A stretch of 45,662 nucleotides of DNA from an uncultured Muribaculaceae bacterium (GTDB lineage: Bacteria > Bacteroidota > Bacteroidia > Bacteroidales > Muribaculaceae): contig CAKUKR010000009.1 of NCBI GenBank assembly GCA_934663645.1, forward strand, positions 1-45,662. Reading direction: 5' to 3'. Below the pieces are notes generated by a model, which was not told the origin of the DNA, did no database searches, and saw only the letters and a list, made by a program, of their open reading frames with translations. Shown one piece after another: positions 1-7,990 of the stretch. Numbering within the stretch: position 1 is the first letter of the stretch; each line of letters opens with the position of its first letter. A program made the translations under genes and the position numbers.

Positions 1-111
1 ATGGGACAAATTCCATATATGTCCTTCCTGCACCAGCGGTTCGTATGCGTATCCGCTGACAGACGACAGCACCGCCATCGTCAGCATAACCATTAATCTT
101 ATTGCTTTCAT
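1..111 (-). CDS. Secreted protein, N-terminal fragment (cut by window edge)
   Basis: Only the first 37 codons lie in the window; the gene continues past base 1. The start (MKAIRLMVML) opens a typical signal peptide ending near SVSGYA, followed by YEPLVQEG. It is nearly identical over the signal peptide to the complete secreted protein at 10116-11606, so the full product is probably a paralogue of it: an exported protein of about 500 residues with two internal repeats and a T9SS-like tail. It follows the small gene at 195-404, separated by a hairpin, exactly as in the second cassette. Function unknown. Confidence 0.75.
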   Translation of the reverse strand, partial: MKAIRLMVMLTMAVLSSVSGYAYEPLVQEGHIWNLSH

Positions 112-141
112 ATTTGTCGCTGTTTTGCGTATCAATTTCTT

Positions 142-180
142 TTCGTCAGAGCAAACATATATAGTGTCTGCTCTGACGAA
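142..180. promoter_or_regulatory. Intergenic hairpin, cassette A
   Basis: Perfect 12-bp inverted repeat: TTCGTCAGAGCA at 142-153 and TGCTCTGACGAA at 169-180, with a 15-nt loop. It lies between the stop of the small gene (195) and the start of the larger gene (111). Read on the minus strand, the stem is followed by AAAAGAAATTG, not a T-tract, so an ordinary intrinsic terminator is unlikely. An attenuator or RNA-processing element between two cotranscribed genes is more plausible. Confidence 0.6.
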
Positions 181-194
181 AATTTGTCTGGATT

Positions 195-404
195 TTATTT
201 GTATTGGATGTCGAGCGTCCCTCCCGGTTCTACGGTAAAGCCGCTTCCCATTTGGATGCTCTTTGCTGTTACTTTCAGCTTGCCGCCGGCCTTAGCGCAG
301 CCGTCATTGCCAAGCACCAGCCGGTTCAGCGAATCGACGCGAACTTGCGCTGATGCTGCGAGCGACACTGCCGCAAGCAGCAAGAATGGTAGTAGTCTTT
401 TCAT
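195..404 (-). CDS. Small secreted protein (69 aa), cassette A
   Basis: A 69-residue exported protein. The start at 404 (MKRLLPFLLL) is chosen because it begins a clean signal peptide ending at ASAQ and because the promoter at 434-465 lies just upstream; the longer frame from 464 would start inside that promoter. After the signal peptide comes VRVDSLNRLVLGN, shared with the protein at 11657-12214. The rest (GGKLKVTAKSIQMGSGFTVEPGGTLDIQYK in outline: a short beta-rich stretch with a GSGFTVEPG motif) resembles short segments seen in Bacteroidetes surface proteins. It ends after that unit, so it may be a reduced member of a larger family. Function unknown. Confidence 0.65.
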   Translation of the reverse strand: MKRLLPFLLLAAVSLAASAQVRVDSLNRLVLGNDGCAKAGGKLKVTAKSIQMGSGFTVEPGGTLDIQYK

Positions 405-433
405 ATTAGAGTTGTTTAGAATTATTGTTGCCG

Positions 434-465
434 CAAAGTTATTGATTAAAATCAAAGCACACAAA
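434..465 (-). promoter_or_regulatory. Bacteroidetes promoter of the small gene, cassette A
   Basis: On the minus strand: TTTG (465-462), a 20-bp spacer, then TAACTTTG (441-434), a full match to TTTG-N19-21-TAnnTTTG. It predicts a transcript start near 427 and a leader of about 23 nt before the ATG at 404. The same elements and spacing occur in cassette B (12239-12270). Confidence 0.8.
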
Positions 466-698
466 TAAAATTGAGGTAAAAATTAAGCCGCAGCATCATT
501 TCATTGCAAATGCTGCCTCGCATTGTTTTGCATCTTTTGCACTGAAGTGCAAGCCAAATACCCATGCAATAGGCAGAAATAGTGTATCCTCGACTGCAAT
601 TTGCTCGCATGATTGCACACCGACGATTGATATCATTCATGCAGCATTTGCAAATCGCAAGGATAGTGAGTTGTGTGTGTTGACGACAAGGCGGTTAT

Positions 699-711
699 AG
701 CCATTATGGCT
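699..711. promoter_or_regulatory. Conserved palindrome, possible operator (copy A)
   Basis: AGCCAT-T-ATGGCT, a perfect 6+1+6 inverted repeat. The same palindrome, with A in the centre and longer arms, occurs at 12458-12470 upstream of cassette B, although the flanking sequence has diverged. A protein-binding site is an inference. Confidence 0.3.
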
Positions 712-793
712 GCTATTACTGTCGGATAATGCAATAGGAACGGAGTACGGCTTTCAAATAAGACTCTACACTCGGTTCTGTCGCGGATAACAA

Positions 794-824
794 TTTGATT
801 TTCGGGAATATTTTATTAAATTTG
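794..824 (+). promoter_or_regulatory. Bacteroidetes promoter of the PKD-type secreted protein
   Basis: TTTG (794-797), 19-bp spacer, TAAATTTG (817-824): a full consensus match. It implies a transcript start near 831 and a leader of about 60 nt before the ATG at 892. Confidence 0.8.
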
Positions 825-891
825 CAGCATCAGACTCGCCTCGCATACATGAAGCGTCTCCGAAACATCCGAATTTCAACCATATCATTAT

Positions 892-3198
892 ATGCAAATG
901 CAGAAAAAGTTACTCACCCTGATTTTGCCGGGACTGCTGACTGTCCCGGCGGCATTGGCGCAGATGCCGGTGCAGCGGGTTGCCAAGACCCTCCCCGTGG
1001 AGAACAGCCTCCGCGAGAAAATCACGCCTCCGCAGAAACTCCGCATACTCGAACAGTCCAACGGCTCGCTGACGGCGGACTTCTCCAGCCGCGACGCTGC
1101 CAACGAGACGGTGTTCTGGAGCGAAAATTTCGACAACGGCATGGACGGCTGGACCGAGACCAAGGGGGAAACGCAGGAGGTGACGTGGACGCTGAAGCAG
1201 AACACCGCACTCCCGTTCTCCGCCATTGACCCCGAGGACAAGCAGTCGCTGTTTGTGGACGGCCCGTACCAGATTTTCAAGCGCGAAATCTCCTCGCTCA
1301 CTTCGCCGCAGATCAGCATCCCCGACAACGCGATGCTGCGCCTGTGGATGTGTTTTTCGCTCAACTTCAATGACGAGTGCGCACTCGAAATAAGCATCTC
1401 GACTGACGGGTTCGAGACTTCGGAACGCCTCTACACCACCCTCGACGAGACGGGCGAAAAGCCAAGCCAGTGGCGCGCCATAGCCGCCTCGCTCGAGCAG
1501 TATGCCGGGCAGACGGCGCAGATACGCTTCACATACACCTACGGTAAGAAAATCAATTTCCAGACTGGCGGCTACATGGGCTCGTTCTACATCGACGGCA
1601 TCACCGTCAGCGGCTCGCAGCCTGTTACGGAAATCAACGTCATGACCGGCGAGGAGATTGAGTTTGTAGACCTGAGCAAGGGCGACCCCGTGGAGTGGCT
1701 GTGGACGATGCCGGGCGCAGTCCCCGAGACAAGCACGGAGAAGACCCCGACGGTATACTACACACGCGACGGCAAGTATGACGTGACCCTGCGCGTGAAG
1801 GACGCTGCCGGCAACGAGGCTGAAGTCACCAAGCCCGGGCTGGTTAACGTGACCGGCACAGAGCCGGTGGCTCGCATCACGCCCCCGGCGACATTCCGAT
1901 ATGCCTCAACGCGCCGCCACATGGTCGCCCCGATGGCCAAGGTGACTTTCACAGACGGCTCTGACGGCTTCCCGACAAAATGGGACTGGGACATCACCGG
2001 CGTATGCGAGGACAACAACGACCACCTGACTGCCGACACCGAGAGCGTGGGCGTGAACTACTGGTGGCAGCACGACTGGGACGCGACGCTGACCGTTTCC
2101 AACCAGCACGGCACATCGACGGCGACTGCCCCGATGAGCGCGGAATACTACGGCCCTGTCTGCAACTTTCTGCCCGGCGACAACCTGACCACCTTCTCGC
2201 TCGACGGACGAGGCACGTTCCCAGGCTCTAACTCTATGGGCATCACGGCATACGCTGAGAAGTTCTCCAAGCCGTCTGTGCCTGTGGTGATTGCCGGCGC
2301 GACTGTGTATTTCACCAAGAACACCACGGTTGAACTTATTGACCAGATAGCAGACATCGGCGTACACCTCTACACCTGCGAGAACGGCAAGCCTGGCAAG
2401 AAAATCGACTCCTGCTGGTGGCGTGCTTTCGAGCTGGAAATTTCCGCAGACCCGACAACAGTGGCAGGAACGGACTTCGAGTTCAGCTCGCACCCAGTGA
2501 TGAACGACGAGTTCTTCATCGTCGTTGACGGCATCCCCGACATCACCTACGAAGCCGACGTGGCATTCGCCATGGCATCGTTCCGAGGCTCTGACGGCAC
2601 GGCATGGATGCTCAAGAACGACGAATGGATTGAGGTGAGCAGCTACTTCCCCGCCGGCGCAAACCACACCTCATACGCCATCTTCCCCTACATCACCCAC
2701 TCCGTGATGTCGCCCGTGCCACTGACCACCCCCTCGACCATCGAGGTGAGCGGCAGCAAGGGCACTGCGGAATACCAGTTCTTCTCGCTCATGGGCTACG
2801 AAACGCCGGTATGCGACAGCGACTGGTGCCGCGTCATCAGCGAGCCTAACGGACTGACGCTCGACACGCTCGTGATAGAATATGACGAGAACCCCTCGGA
2901 GACAGCCGACCGCACCGCGCACATCACGCTGACCGACGGCGCGTCGGAATACGTCATCACCGTGCATCAGGACAGCCGTCAGGGCGGCGTGGCTGAAACA
3001 GTCGGCGACAGCAGCATCTCGATGCAGGGCGGCATACTGACCGTCAATGCGGCAGAGGGAACACCGGTCGCAGTCTACACCGCAGCCGGCACGCGGGTAG
3101 CCGCAACCGCAGGCACTGCCGTCATCGACATGCGCGGCATGGCAGCCGGCCTCTACATAGTCCGCGCCGGCGACACCGTCCGCAAGGTAATCCTCTGA
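892..3198 (+). CDS. Secreted PKD-domain protein with T9SS-like tail (768 aa)
   Basis: A large exported protein, probably surface-attached or released. A signal peptide covers about residues 1-24 (KKLLTLILPGLL...ALAQ). Residues ~80-245 look like a jelly-roll 'choice-of-anchor J' type domain (SENFDNGMDGW). Next come a PKD-like domain (~250-320; VEWLWTMPGA, YDVTLRVKDAAGN) and a second PKD-like stretch (~325-420). A BACON-like beta domain is likely at ~610-700 (ends ITVHQDS). The last ~70 residues (VAVYTAAGTRV, GLYIVRAGDTVRKVIL) have the form of a type A T9SS sorting tail. ATGs exist at 892 and 898; either gives the same signal peptide. A promoter lies at 794-824 and a terminator at 3218-3254, so it is probably a single-gene transcript. 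Substrate or adhesive target is unknown. Confidence 0.85.
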   Translation: MQMQKKLLTLILPGLLTVPAALAQMPVQRVAKTLPVENSLREKITPPQKLRILEQSNGSLTADFSSRDAANETVFWSENFDNGMDGWTETKGETQEVTWTLKQNTALPFSAIDPEDKQSLFVDGPYQIFKREISSLTSPQISIPDNAMLRLWMCFSLNFNDECALEISISTDGFETSERLYTTLDETGEKPSQWRAIAASLEQYAGQTAQIRFTYTYGKKINFQTGGYMGSFYIDGITVSGSQPVTEINVMTGEEIEFVDLSKGDPVEWLWTMPGAVPETSTEKTPTVYYTRDGKYDVTLRVKDAAGNEAEVTKPGLVNVTGTEPVARITPPATFRYASTRRHMVAPMAKVTFTDGSDGFPTKWDWDITGVCEDNNDHLTADTESVGVNYWWQHDWDATLTVSNQHGTSTATAPMSAEYYGPVCNFLPGDNLTTFSLDGRGTFPGSNSMGITAYAEKFSKPSVPVVIAGATVYFTKNTTVELIDQIADIGVHLYTCENGKPGKKIDSCWWRAFELEISADPTTVAGTDFEFSSHPVMNDEFFIVVDGIPDITYEADVAFAMASFRGSDGTAWMLKNDEWIEVSSYFPAGANHTSYAIFPYITHSVMSPVPLTTPSTIEVSGSKGTAEYQFFSLMGYETPVCDSDWCRVISEPNGLTLDTLVIEYDENPSETADRTAHITLTDGASEYVITVHQDSRQGGVAETVGDSSISMQGGILTVNAAEGTPVAVYTAAGTRVAATAGTAVIDMRGMAAGLYIVRAGDTVRKVIL

Positions 3199-3217
3199 CA
3201 ATAATCCTCATACACAC

Positions 3218-3254
3218 GAAACGGAGTGCGCCGGGAGAGGCGCACTCCGTTTTC
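3218..3254 (+). terminator. Intrinsic terminator after the PKD-type gene
   Basis: A 14-bp perfect stem (AAACGGAGTGCGCC / GGCGCACTCCGTTT) with a 6-nt loop, ending in a run of four T, 20 bp after the stop codon. Confidence 0.85.
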
Positions 3255-3280
3255 ATGAAGAACATCAAGCACGCACAACG

Positions 3281-3724
3281 TCAGCTGATGTTGACAATAT
3301 ATGAGTTCTGTAATACTTCCTCAAGAGGCTTGCCGTCAATCTAGACCATGTCCCAAATGTCCGACCAGGAATCTGCCCAATACAGAACCTCGTTTTTGTA
3401 ATAGTCATGCGTATCGGCATAACCCAATTGGTCAATTACACATTCAGCCGGCTGTTTGCTAAACCGGAACACGGGAGTTGGGCAAATCTCAGTGTGTGTG
3501 CCGTAGAAGTTGCCATCCCCGACATAATAGAACACAAAGTTCATGCCCATTTCAACGATATAGTAGTTGAATATCTTCTTTGAGACAGAAGATTTCGCCT
3601 CGCGCTTGCAGTCGAGTTGCCATCCCAACTGCCAAGCCTCAAGGTTTTCTCCAACTCCAAAGAAGTCCGGCAGCACCACGCTGTGGTCTCGCTTCGGCAT
3701 ATTTCCGATTTTGTCTTCTCTCAT
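3281..3724 (-). pseudogene. Unknown small protein, frame interrupted by an amber codon
   Basis: A 127-codon frame (3724 to 3341, starting MREDKIGNMPKR) ends at TAG (3341-3343). The same frame then continues for 19 sense codons (IDGKPLEEV...SYIVNIS) to TGA at 3281-3283. The continuation reads like protein, so the TAG may be a recent nonsense mutation; a slightly short functional protein is also possible. The product is polar and aromatic-rich, has no signal peptide or membrane segment, and I recognise no family. The region is lower in GC than its neighbours and sits between two terminators, which fits an acquired accessory gene. An alternative start is the Met at codon 9. Confidence 0.5.
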
Positions 3725-3770
3725 TTAGGCGAATCTATAATGCAACGGATTGTTGTATGTCGAATTGAAA

Positions 3771-3798
3771 CGGGGCTGACACTGCCGTGTCAGCCCCG
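3771..3798 (-). terminator. Terminator of the inositol-phosphate synthase gene
   Basis: A 12-bp perfect stem (CGGGGCTGACAC / GTGTCAGCCCCG) with a 4-nt loop, 28 bp after the stop codon at 3826. On the minus strand it is followed by TTTC, a short T-tract. Confidence 0.7.
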
Positions 3799-3825
3799 CC
3801 TATCGTGTTTATGGTATCAGATTGT

Positions 3826-5154
3826 TCAGTCGATTTCCTCGTCTGCCTCGTAACCGCCCATCTCGCGGATAGCGTTCTTCAGCATCACATACTGCTGGAA
3901 GAGGTGGTTTACGGGGATTTCATCCTCTGTGTAGTCGTGCATCGGGCTCTTGAGGAAGAAGCTCAGGAAACGCTGGATGCCGTAACGGCCGTCGCGGGCT
4001 GCGAGGTCGCTCAGCAGCACGAGGTCGAGGCAGAGGGGCGCAGCGAGGATTGAGTCGCGGCAGAGGAAGTTGATCTTGATCTGCATGGGATAGCCCATCC
4101 AGCCGAAGATGTCGATGTTGTCCCATCCCTCCTTGTTGTCGTTGCGCGGGGGATAGTAGTTGATGCGCACCTTGTGGTAGTACTGGGTGTCCTCGTCGTT
4201 GCCGTGTCCATAGAGGTCGGGCTGGTTTTCCGGCACGAGGATAGACTCGAGTGTGGAGAGCTTGGAAACCTCTTTTGTGCGGAAATTGGCGGGTTCGTCG
4301 AGCACGAGGCCGTCGCGGTTGCCGAGGATGTTGGTCGAGAACCAGCCTGACAGACCGAGGCAGCGAGTGCCGATGATTGGTGCGAAGCCTGATTTGACAA
4401 GTGTCTGGCCAGTCTTGAAGTCCTTGCCGGCGATAGGCATCTTGACCTTGGCCGAGAGCTCCCACATAGCGGGTATGTCAACAGTGGTGTTGGGCGCGCC
4501 CATGATGAAGGGGCAGCCTTCTGTCAGCGCGGCGTAAGCGTAGCACATCGAGGGTGCGATGTGGTCGCGGTCGTCGGCCTTCATGGCCTCTTCGAGGACG
4601 GCGAGTGTGCCGTGGTACTTCTGGTCAACGGGCACGTATACCTCGGTAGAAGCAGCCCAGAGAACGACAACGCGCTCAACGCCGCTTTCCTTCTTGAAGT
4701 TGCGGATGTCTTCGCGCAGACGCTCTACCATCTCCCAGCGGGTGATGTTGCCCATGGTGTTGTCGCCGTCGAGACGCTTTGCGTAGTTGTGGTCGAAAGC
4801 GGCCTTCATCGGCTTGATCTTGATGAGCTCGTCCTTGACCGGCTCGATGTCCTTCTCTTTGAGGACCTCGGCGTTGAGGGCAGACTCGTATGCGTTTGCG
4901 GGATATACGTCCCAGGCGCCGAAGACGATGTCGTCGAGCGATGCCAGGGGAACTATTTCATTGTAGTGGAGATATTTCTTGTCCTTGCCGCGTCCTACAC
5001 GTATCTTGTCATACTGTGTCATGGACCCTACGGGTTTGGCCAGTCCTTTGCGTGTCATGAACACGCCGGTCATGAATGTGGAGGAAACTGCACCGAGTCC
5101 TACCACGAGCACACCTAACTTCCCGTTAGGCTTCTTAGCTGTTGGTGTTGCCAT
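3826..5154 (-). CDS. ino1: myo-Inositol-1-phosphate synthase
   Basis: Converts glucose-6-phosphate to 1L-myo-inositol 1-phosphate with NAD, the committed step of inositol synthesis. At 442 aa it fits the family. The NAD-binding glycine-rich turn (VVGLGAVSSTF) is at about residues 18-28. Other family blocks include YANAYESAL-like (AWDVYPANAYESA), VVVLWAASTEVYVP, the substrate-binding run with CPFIMGAPNTTVDIP and MPIAGKDFKTGQT, and the C-terminal FLSFFLKSP. It is the last gene of the inositol group, 261 bp after the HAD gene, with a promoter candidate of its own at 5248-5278 and a terminator at 3771-3798. It would supply inositol phosphate to the upstream genes. In Bacteroides thetaiotaomicron the homologous enzyme feeds inositol phospholipids and sphingolipids (established knowledge). 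Confidence 0.95.
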   Translation of the reverse strand: MATPTAKKPNGKLGVLVVGLGAVSSTFMTGVFMTRKGLAKPVGSMTQYDKIRVGRGKDKKYLHYNEIVPLASLDDIVFGAWDVYPANAYESALNAEVLKEKDIEPVKDELIKIKPMKAAFDHNYAKRLDGDNTMGNITRWEMVERLREDIRNFKKESGVERVVVLWAASTEVYVPVDQKYHGTLAVLEEAMKADDRDHIAPSMCYAYAALTEGCPFIMGAPNTTVDIPAMWELSAKVKMPIAGKDFKTGQTLVKSGFAPIIGTRCLGLSGWFSTNILGNRDGLVLDEPANFRTKEVSKLSTLESILVPENQPDLYGHGNDEDTQYYHKVRINYYPPRNDNKEGWDNIDIFGWMGYPMQIKINFLCRDSILAAPLCLDLVLLSDLAARDGRYGIQRFLSFFLKSPMHDYTEDEIPVNHLFQQYVMLKNAIREMGGYEADEEID

Positions 5155-5247
5155 ATCTGTTATCTTTTCTTGTTTTCAGTTTTCGGTTTCCGTACGCTCC
5201 CTGCCCCGCTCAAAGCCGCGTCTGCGGGGTCGTATGGAAAATGTGCG

Positions 5248-5278
5248 TAAAGGTATAACGAATTAGCCGCCGGGCAAA
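5248..5278 (-). promoter_or_regulatory. Promoter candidate of the inositol-phosphate synthase gene
   Basis: Minus strand: TTTG (5278-5275), 19-bp spacer, TACCTTTA (5255-5248), one mismatch from consensus in the last base. It would give a leader of about 90 nt. Confidence 0.5.
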
Positions 5279-5415
5279 GCAATTTAGGTCAAAAACGACG
5301 ACGGCAATATATAAATAATGTCAACAATTGATTTATTGGCAAATTTGCGCAAATTTAAGCGCGTAAAACAACCGTCTTGTTACATTGTCCTTACAGACCT
5401 GCGCCAGTTTTTTGG

Positions 5416-6135
5416 TCATTTGCACCCCAAAATGGCGGGTATGTCGGAGAGGCTGGCGATGATGCACGGATGTGTGACTGCATCTTCCTCAGCCGTCCAC
5501 CCCTTGCCCTTGAGCCATAGGACGCTGCACCCGAGGCTTTCGGCCGGCACTATGTCCTTGCGGTAGCTGTCGCCGATGACAAGCACTTCCCCGGGCTGCA
5601 AGCCGAGGGCCTCCACGCCCATGCGGAATATCGCGGGGTTGGGCTTGCGGACTCCCACCACCGCGCTCTCGATGACGCGGCGGAAGTAGCGGTCCAGGTC
5701 AAAGTCGCGCAGCACGCTCTCCACGTTGCCGTAGAAGTTGGAGACAAGCACGAGCGGATAATGCGCGGCGAGTAGTTCCAGCACCGGGCGGGCGCGTTCT
5801 ATCGAGGCGCGTGCCGAGGCATAGCACAGGTCGGCTGTCTGCCGCGCCTTCTCGCCGATGCTCTCCGCCGGCAACGCGCCGTGGTCGCAGACGTATTGCA
5901 GCTCGATGCGCATCTTGATGCCCAGCAAGTCGCGGAAGTTGTGGTGCGGCAGTATGTGCCGCGTGCGGGCCAGTTCGCGCTCGGCATGGACGTATGCGTC
6001 GCGGAAGAGGCTCTTGTCGATGCCGATGCCGCACTTGCGGTAGGCATCCCATATCACTTCGCTCCAGTGGTCGCCGCCGCTGTCGAGCGTGCCGCCGTAG
6101 TCGAAGATTATCCCTTTGATATGCTTCATTTCCAT
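5416..6135 (-). CDS. HAD-superfamily phosphatase of the inositol cluster
   Basis: A 239-residue haloacid-dehalogenase-like hydrolase. Motif I is FDYGGTLDS (residues ~11-19, nucleophile Asp plus general-acid position), motif II is LVSN, motif III is the Lys in RKPNP, and motif IV is GDSYRKD. The helical cap between motifs I and II is of the C1 type. The gene starts 11 bp after the phosphatidyltransferase stop, so it is cotranscribed. From context it could remove the phosphate from an inositol-phosphate lipid or from inositol phosphate; the sequence alone does not fix the substrate. The start at 6135 (MEMKHIKG) or two codons later (MKHIKG) are both possible. Confidence 0.85.
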   Translation of the reverse strand: MEMKHIKGIIFDYGGTLDSGGDHWSEVIWDAYRKCGIGIDKSLFRDAYVHAERELARTRHILPHHNFRDLLGIKMRIELQYVCDHGALPAESIGEKARQTADLCYASARASIERARPVLELLAAHYPLVLVSNFYGNVESVLRDFDLDRYFRRVIESAVVGVRKPNPAIFRMGVEALGLQPGEVLVIGDSYRKDIVPAESLGCSVLWLKGKGWTAEEDAVTHPCIIASLSDIPAILGCK

Positions 6136-6146
6136 TGTCAGAGCAG

Positions 6147-7094
6147 TCAGAATTCGCCGTTTTCGACACGGCGTGTCATTTCGCGGCAGATGCGTTCATG
6201 CCGCCAGACCATATATATAAGGAGAGCGTTTAGCACCGTCAGCTCAAATGCGAAATACAGCCACGGCATCCGGAAGATGATGATGGCGGCAAAGAGGGCG
6301 AAGCAACGGGTGTTGAACGACAGTATGTTGGTGTATTTCATCAGCGGGCGGCTCGCGGCGCGGAATGCCCGGCGGAACGTATCCGGGGCTACGCTGCCGA
6401 AGCGGTCATGAAGCACACGGCGCAGCCGCTGCATGGCGGGGGTGCGCTTCTCCTGCCCGACGGTGTAGTTGGTGTAGAACATGAGGGTGAACTTGGCGAA
6501 AAAGTCCTTGCGCCACGACAGGGCATGGAACTTCTCCCAAAGGTCTGCTGCGGTGTCGAGCTCGCTCCCATCCTTTCCCTTGAGGAAATAGAGGTGGAAC
6601 TGGCGGTAATAGTCAGCCATGGCGGCCTGTATGCCGTGGAACACGCCGGTGACGGCGGCGATTGCCCATATCAGCCACGGCCACGCGCCGAAGAACTCCG
6701 AGGTGGCGTTGACACGCAGGCAGATAGCGGAGTATATGGCGGCAAACCAGATGTCGCCGCTCACGCCGTCGAGTATGCGCCCGATGCGCGAATACTGCTT
6801 GGTCATGCGTGCCAGCTGGCCGTCGGCGCTGTCGAAGGTGTCGGCCCACAGCAGCAACACCGCGCCGGCGATGTTGTACCATACATTGTCAAACCAGAAC
6901 AGCAACGCCGCGCCTAGGCCGAGGAATATCGAGGCTATCGTGATGGCGTTGGGCGATATGTGCAGCTTCTTGGCCAGGCACGCCCACGCGAAGCCCAGCG
7001 GGCGGTGGAACACGAGGTCAAACCATTCCTCCGTGTCCTCCGACTTCAATGTCTCGCGATACTGCTGGCGGAGTGATTTCTTCTGTTCAGTCAT
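6147..7094 (-). CDS. CDP-alcohol phosphatidyltransferase family membrane enzyme
   Basis: A 315-residue integral membrane enzyme that transfers a phospho-alcohol from a CDP-activated donor. The catalytic signature is at residues 88-114: D88, D91-G92, A95-R96, G105 and D109, followed by G113-D114. In the usual pattern the last Asp comes three residues after D109; here it is one later. Membrane segments are seen at ~50-68, ~74-90, ~115-150 and ~265-300. It overlaps the ATP-grasp gene by 8 bp (ATGACTGA), implying translational coupling. With inositol-phosphate synthase and a nucleotidyltransferase in the same group, the likely product is a phosphoinositol lipid or a related phosphodiester. Whether the donor is CDP-diacylglycerol or CDP-inositol cannot be told from the sequence. 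Confidence 0.88.
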   Translation of the reverse strand: MTEQKKSLRQQYRETLKSEDTEEWFDLVFHRPLGFAWACLAKKLHISPNAITIASIFLGLGAALLFWFDNVWYNIAGAVLLLWADTFDSADGQLARMTKQYSRIGRILDGVSGDIWFAAIYSAICLRVNATSEFFGAWPWLIWAIAAVTGVFHGIQAAMADYYRQFHLYFLKGKDGSELDTAADLWEKFHALSWRKDFFAKFTLMFYTNYTVGQEKRTPAMQRLRRVLHDRFGSVAPDTFRRAFRAASRPLMKYTNILSFNTRCFALFAAIIIFRMPWLYFAFELTVLNALLIYMVWRHERICREMTRRVENGEF

Positions 7095-7962
7095 TCTTCT
7101 TGCGGTATTGTTTTACGGCGGCGAGTATGCCCTTTGCTATCCAAGGCGCGGCTTCTGCGCGGCAGGGCGCGAAGCTGGGCCAGTCGTTGAAGTCTATGAT
7201 GCGTATCGAGCCGTCGGGGTCAACGATGCAGTCGCCGCCGTAGACACGGATGTCGAGCACCTCGGCGGCACGCTGGCAGATGTCGCGCAGGTACCGCTCG
7301 TCAAATTTCAGGTGACGCGCTGCGCCGTTGATGGCCTCCAGCCCGTACTTGCTGTGCCCTGCCTCAAAGGGGTAGAACCAGTAGAAGAACGGCTGGCCGG
7401 CAACGCCGTAGAACTTTATGAGGTCGCCCACGAGGTGGCGGTTGATGACCGCACGCTTGATGCCCCGGTAGAAGTACTCCTTCAGCACCTCCTGCGCCTC
7501 CTCGGCGTGGCGGCAGTAGCTCACATCCTCCTTGTGCATGGCGTGGAAGTCGCCGCGCTTGATCCAGCACGACTCGAAGCCCGCGCGCTGCAACGCCTCG
7601 GTGATGTTCTCGTCCGTGTCGACGATGAGGCTGTCGGGATAAGGTATGTCATTGCCCAGCAATATGCGGGTCATGCGCTCGCGTGTGCAGTTCTCGATGC
7701 CGTGGCCGGAATTGATGACCAGCGCGCCGGCATCCTCCATTTCCTGCAACCGGGCTATTGATGACTGCTCGCGGCACATGTTGACGATTATGTCCTCGTC
7801 GATCTGCGCGTTGCGGAACTCCTCCTCGCTGTAGATGGTCACTTCGCATCCGCGCTTGCGCAGATGCTCCACGGCGGCGTTGAAGATGGCGGCATCGTTG
7901 CCGATATGGTTCGGCGAGTATGCCCCGGCTCTCATCACCCCCGCTATCTTGATATTTGCCAT
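7087..7962 (-). CDS. ATP-grasp enzyme, ITPK/RimK-like
   Basis: A 291-residue protein with ATP-grasp features. A nucleotide-binding Lys is probable at 135 (CWIKRGD), with a strand at RAVINRHLVGDLIKFY (~170-185). The metal-binding end is LDIRVYGGDCIVD with D244, then IRIIDFNDWPSF with D257 and N259. This end strongly recalls inositol-trisphosphate 5/6-kinases (LGLRLFGFD...IDINYFPG) as well as RimK-type ligases. The location between inositol-related genes favours a kinase or ligase acting on an inositol group; this is inference. No signal peptide, so cytoplasmic. It starts 28 bp after the nucleotidyltransferase stop. Confidence 0.75.
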   Translation of the reverse strand: MANIKIAGVMRAGAYSPNHIGNDAAIFNAAVEHLRKRGCEVTIYSEEEFRNAQIDEDIIVNMCREQSSIARLQEMEDAGALVINSGHGIENCTRERMTRILLGNDIPYPDSLIVDTDENITEALQRAGFESCWIKRGDFHAMHKEDVSYCRHAEEAQEVLKEYFYRGIKRAVINRHLVGDLIKFYGVAGQPFFYWFYPFEAGHSKYGLEAINGAARHLKFDERYLRDICQRAAEVLDIRVYGGDCIVDPDGSIRIIDFNDWPSFAPCRAEAAPWIAKGILAAVKQYRKKND

Positions 7963-7990
7963 AACTGTTACTGTGGTATGCGGCGCTCGC

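Larger units (their letters stand above)
1..720. repeat. Cassette copy A (diverged duplicate of 11496-12480)
   Basis: Bases 1-180 correspond to 11496-11674 (offset 11495 at the start codons), and 312 to about 715 correspond to about 12121-12475. Shared parts are the start of the larger secreted gene, the intergenic hairpin, the signal-peptide half of the small gene, its promoter, and the AT-rich upstream region with the palindrome AGCCATnATGGCT. The body of the small gene (about 195-311) has no counterpart in copy B. Identity is high but not complete, so this is an old duplication or a multi-copy family, not an assembly repeat. Boundaries were judged by eye. Confidence 0.75.
405..891. other. 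Gene-free AT-rich stretch with two promoters
   Basis: This 487-bp gap separates the divergent genes at 195-404 (-) and 892-3198 (+). It holds a perfect Bacteroidetes promoter for each, plus sequence between about 470 and 720 that is conserved upstream of the second cassette, including the palindrome AGCCATTATGGCT at 699-711. The minus-strand open frame at 452-640 overlaps the promoter and has no recognisable features, so I do not call it a gene. Confidence 0.6.

Noticed and set aside
452..640. 62-codon minus-strand open frame upstream of cassette A
   Set aside because: Overlaps the promoter at 434-465, Cys/Arg-rich, and does not survive in cassette B as the same protein.
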